In this document: positions 33,067-34,860 of the stretch, piece after piece
Position numbering within the stretch: the stretch's first letter is position 1
Layout of the letters: each line of letters opens with the position of its first letter
Assembly: GCA_001770815.1 (NCBI GenBank)
Contig: MESD01000102.1
Span: 598-35,457, forward strand
Source of the DNA: Burkholderiales bacterium RIFCSPHIGHO2_12_FULL_69_20
GTDB taxonomy: Bacteria; Pseudomonadota; Gammaproteobacteria; Burkholderiales; Burkholderiaceae_C
DNA: 34,860 nucleotides
Direction: 5' to 3'
Translations under genes and position numbers: made by a program
The notes under the pieces: model-generated
Told to the model about the DNA's origin: nothing
The model's database searches: none
The model's input: the letters and a program-made list of their open reading frames with translations, nothing else

Positions 33067-34146
33067 ATGCTCAACCTGCTGCTGTTCGTGGCGGGGCTGG
33101 TGGCCCTGATCGTGGGCGCCGACCTGCTGGTGCGTGGTGCGTCGAAGCTGGCGCTGTCGTTCGGCCTGTCGCCGCTGGTGGTGGGGCTGACGATCGTGGC
33201 CTTCGGCACCAGCGCGCCCGAGATCGCGGTGTCCACCGGCGCGGCGCTGTCGGGCCAGACCGGCCTGGCGATCGGCAACGTGGTGGGCAGCAACATCTTC
33301 AACGTGCTGTTCATCCTGGGCCTGTCGGCGCTGGTGACGCCGCTGGTGGTCCACGTGCAGCTGATCCGCCAGGAGGTGCCGATCATGATTGCCGCGTCGG
33401 CGCTGGTGCTGGTGCTGGCGCTGGATGGCGCGCTGGCCCGCACCGACTCGGCCCTGCTGCTGGGGCTGCTGCTGGCCTACCTGGTGTTCCTGGTGCGGCA
33501 GTCGCGCGCGCAATCGAAGGCGGCGGTCGACGAATACACCGCCAGCTTCGGCCGCCCCGCCGGCGGTGGCTGGGACAGCCGACTGCCGGGGCAGCTGGTG
33601 CTGATCGCCGGTGGCCTGGGGCTGCTGGTGCTGGGCTCGGGCTGGCTGGTCGATGCCGCGGTGGTGTTTGCCCGCGCGCTGGGTGTCAGCGATCTGGTGA
33701 TCGGGCTGACCATCGTCGCGTTCGGCACGTCGATGCCCGAGGTGGCCACCTCGGTATTGGCGGCGGCCCGGGGCGAGCGCGACATCGCCGTGGGCAACGT
33801 GGTGGGCAGCAACATCTTCAACCTGCTGGGCTGTCTGGGCATCGCCGGGCTGGCCAGTGGCGCTGCCGGGCTGCCGGTGGCCGCGGCGGCCTTGAACTTC
33901 GACCTGTGGGTGATGCTGGCGGTGGCGCTGGCCTGCCTGCCGGTGTTCATCAGCGGGCGCGAGATTGCCCGCTGGGAGGGTGCGCTGTTTCTCGGTTATT
34001 ACATCGCCTACACCACCTACCTGGTGCTGGCCGCGCAGCAGCATGCGGCGCTGCCGATGTTCTCGGGCGTGATGCTCAGCTTCATCGTGCCGCTGACCCT
34101 GGTGACGCTGGTGGTGGTGATGCTGCGCCCGCCCGCGGGCCACTAG
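33067..34146 (+). CDS. Calcium/sodium antiporter (CaxA/YrbG type)
   Basis: A 359-aa cation/Ca2+ exchanger with about ten membrane helices in two inverted halves. The alpha repeats are VVGLTIVAFGTSAPEIAVS (near 38-56) and VIGLTIVAFGTSMPEVATS (near 211-229), each followed by GNVVGSNIFN. The acidic residue in each GTSxPE binds the cation. It lies in the inner membrane and exchanges Na+ for Ca2+ or a related ion. The last 3-4 bases overlap the stop of the convergent GNAT gene (CTAG shared at 34143-34146). Confidence 0.94.
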   Translation: MLNLLLFVAGLVALIVGADLLVRGASKLALSFGLSPLVVGLTIVAFGTSAPEIAVSTGAALSGQTGLAIGNVVGSNIFNVLFILGLSALVTPLVVHVQLIRQEVPIMIAASALVLVLALDGALARTDSALLLGLLLAYLVFLVRQSRAQSKAAVDEYTASFGRPAGGGWDSRLPGQLVLIAGGLGLLVLGSGWLVDAAVVFARALGVSDLVIGLTIVAFGTSMPEVATSVLAAARGERDIAVGNVVGSNIFNLLGCLGIAGLASGAAGLPVAAAALNFDLWVMLAVALACLPVFISGREIARWEGALFLGYYIAYTTYLVLAAQQHAALPMFSGVMLSFIVPLTLVTLVVVMLRPPAGH

Positions 34147-34860
34147 AGTTCGAGCACCACCTGGCGCGTGCCGTCCTGGGTGTCGGTGGGCGCCAGCGTG
34201 AAGCCCAGTTCACGCGCCAGATCCAGCATGCGGCGGTTCTCGGCCAGCACCAGGGCCACCAGCCGGCGCGTGCCGCGCTCGCGCAGCGTGCGGATCAGCT
34301 TGTGCATCAGCAGCTCGCCCAGCCCGGCGCCCTTCAACGATGAGCGCACGATGATGCCGAACTCGGCATCGTGGTTGTCGGGGTCGATCACCGCGCGGGC
34401 CACGCCCAGGGTGCGCTCGGCGCCGGTCGGGTCGCTGTCGGTGTCGGTCTCGGTGGCCAGGAAGGTGATCTCGCGCGCATGGTCCACCTGGGTCAGCCGC
34501 GCCAGCTCGCTGTGCGCGATGCTGCGCCGGCTGTAGAACACACGCAGCCGCACGTCCTCGGGCGCCAGGTCGGCCAGAAACGCCAGGTGCTGGGCCTCGT
34601 CCTCGGGCCGGATCGGCCGCAGCGTGATGGCGCGGCCGCGCCACGCCACCTGCTCGACCCACTGCTGCGGGTACGGCAGGATCGCGAAGTGCGCGGCACC
34701 GCCCGGCGCCGCGGCGTCCACCCGGATGCGCGCGTCCAGCGCCACCGCACCCTGGGCATCGACCAGCAGCGGGTTGATGTCGAGCTCGGCCAGCTCGGGC
34801 AGATCGGCCAGCAGGTCGGACACCGCGATCAGCACCCGGTGCAGCGCGCCGGCATCGGCG
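34143..34860 (-). CDS. Acyl-CoA synthetase (NDP-forming)/GNAT fusion, Pat-like; N-terminus beyond window
   Basis: The reading frame is open past the right edge; only the last 239 or so residues are seen. The N-terminal part visible (LADLPELAELDINPLLVDAQGAVALDARIRVD) is the end of an ATP-grasp subdomain, as in ADP-forming acetyl-CoA synthetases. A GNAT acetyltransferase domain follows with LRPIRPEDEAQHLAFLADL, the acetyl-CoA site VRSSLKGAGLGELLMHKLI and a typical end. This layout is the Pat/YfiQ type of protein lysine acetyltransferase, which silences Acs by acetylating its catalytic Lys. The position near acs supports that role, though full-length sequence is needed. Its stop overlaps the exchanger stop. 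Confidence 0.85.
   Translation of the reverse strand, partial: ADAGALHRVLIAVSDLLADLPELAELDINPLLVDAQGAVALDARIRVDAAAPGGAAHFAILPYPQQWVEQVAWRGRAITLRPIRPEDEAQHLAFLADLAPEDVRLRVFYSRRSIAHSELARLTQVDHAREITFLATETDTDSDPTGAERTLGVARAVIDPDNHDAEFGIIVRSSLKGAGLGELLMHKLIRTLRERGTRRLVALVLAENRRMLDLARELGFTLAPTDTQDGTRQVVLEL

Overview
The window is high-GC chromosomal DNA that looks like a betaproteobacterium of the order Burkholderiales, probably of the Rubrivivax/Leptothrix/Ideonella type. This rests on base composition, gene families (small Trp-rich protein, ETF-QO, ScoAB, PAS-LuxR orphan) and a tandem GC-rich hairpin repeat of the kind scattered through such genomes. The lineage is inference; no rRNA is present.

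Left flank (1-14.4 kb): a LanC-like gene runs off the left edge (minus strand). Next come the 3-oxoacid CoA-transferase pair scoB/scoA, a divergent PaaI-type thioesterase, a PAS-LuxR regulator, and an AmmeMemoRadiSam pair (a fused MEMO-AMMECR1 protein overlapping its radical SAM partner). A tandem 78-bp repeat follows, then a minus-strand group (YbgC-like thioesterase, YceH, SDR), ETF-ubiquinone oxidoreductase, a proline/alanine-rich membrane protein with a SPOR-like tail, an EamA transporter and an enoyl-CoA hydratase-like protein.

Centre (about 14.46-24.83 kb): a roughly 10.4-kb integrative element sits in the 3' end of tRNA-Val(CAC). Its ends are a degenerate copy of the tRNA 3' end at 14456-14472 and the intact tRNA at 24828-24902. 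GTTGCCCCC-type repeats lie just inside both ends. It carries a P4-type tyrosine integrase, a small Cro/CI-like regulator, several small unknown proteins, and a replication module: an O-like initiator with six iteron-like repeats inside its gene, a DnaB-family helicase overlapping it by ATGA, and an SSB. It also has a reverse-oriented zinc-ribbon membrane protein, a complete phage tape-measure protein and two small proteins. No capsid, portal, terminase or lysis gene is visible. It is therefore either a decayed prophage or a phage-satellite-like element with its own replication module and a lone tape-measure gene. This is the most interesting part of the window.

Right flank (24.9-34.86 kb): housekeeping genes. 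These are a DnaQ-like exonuclease, lgt, a LysR regulator divergent from ilvD, a small Trp-rich membrane protein, a cytochrome c with a clear terminator, acs, a YqhA-family membrane protein, a CaxA/YrbG-type cation exchanger, and the C-terminal end of an acyl-CoA synthetase/GNAT (Pat-like) protein cut by the right edge. Several flank genes (ScoAB, thioesterases, SDR, ETF-QO, enoyl-CoA hydratase, Acs, Pat-like) belong to acyl-CoA metabolism. No stretch above 300 bases is without a gene.
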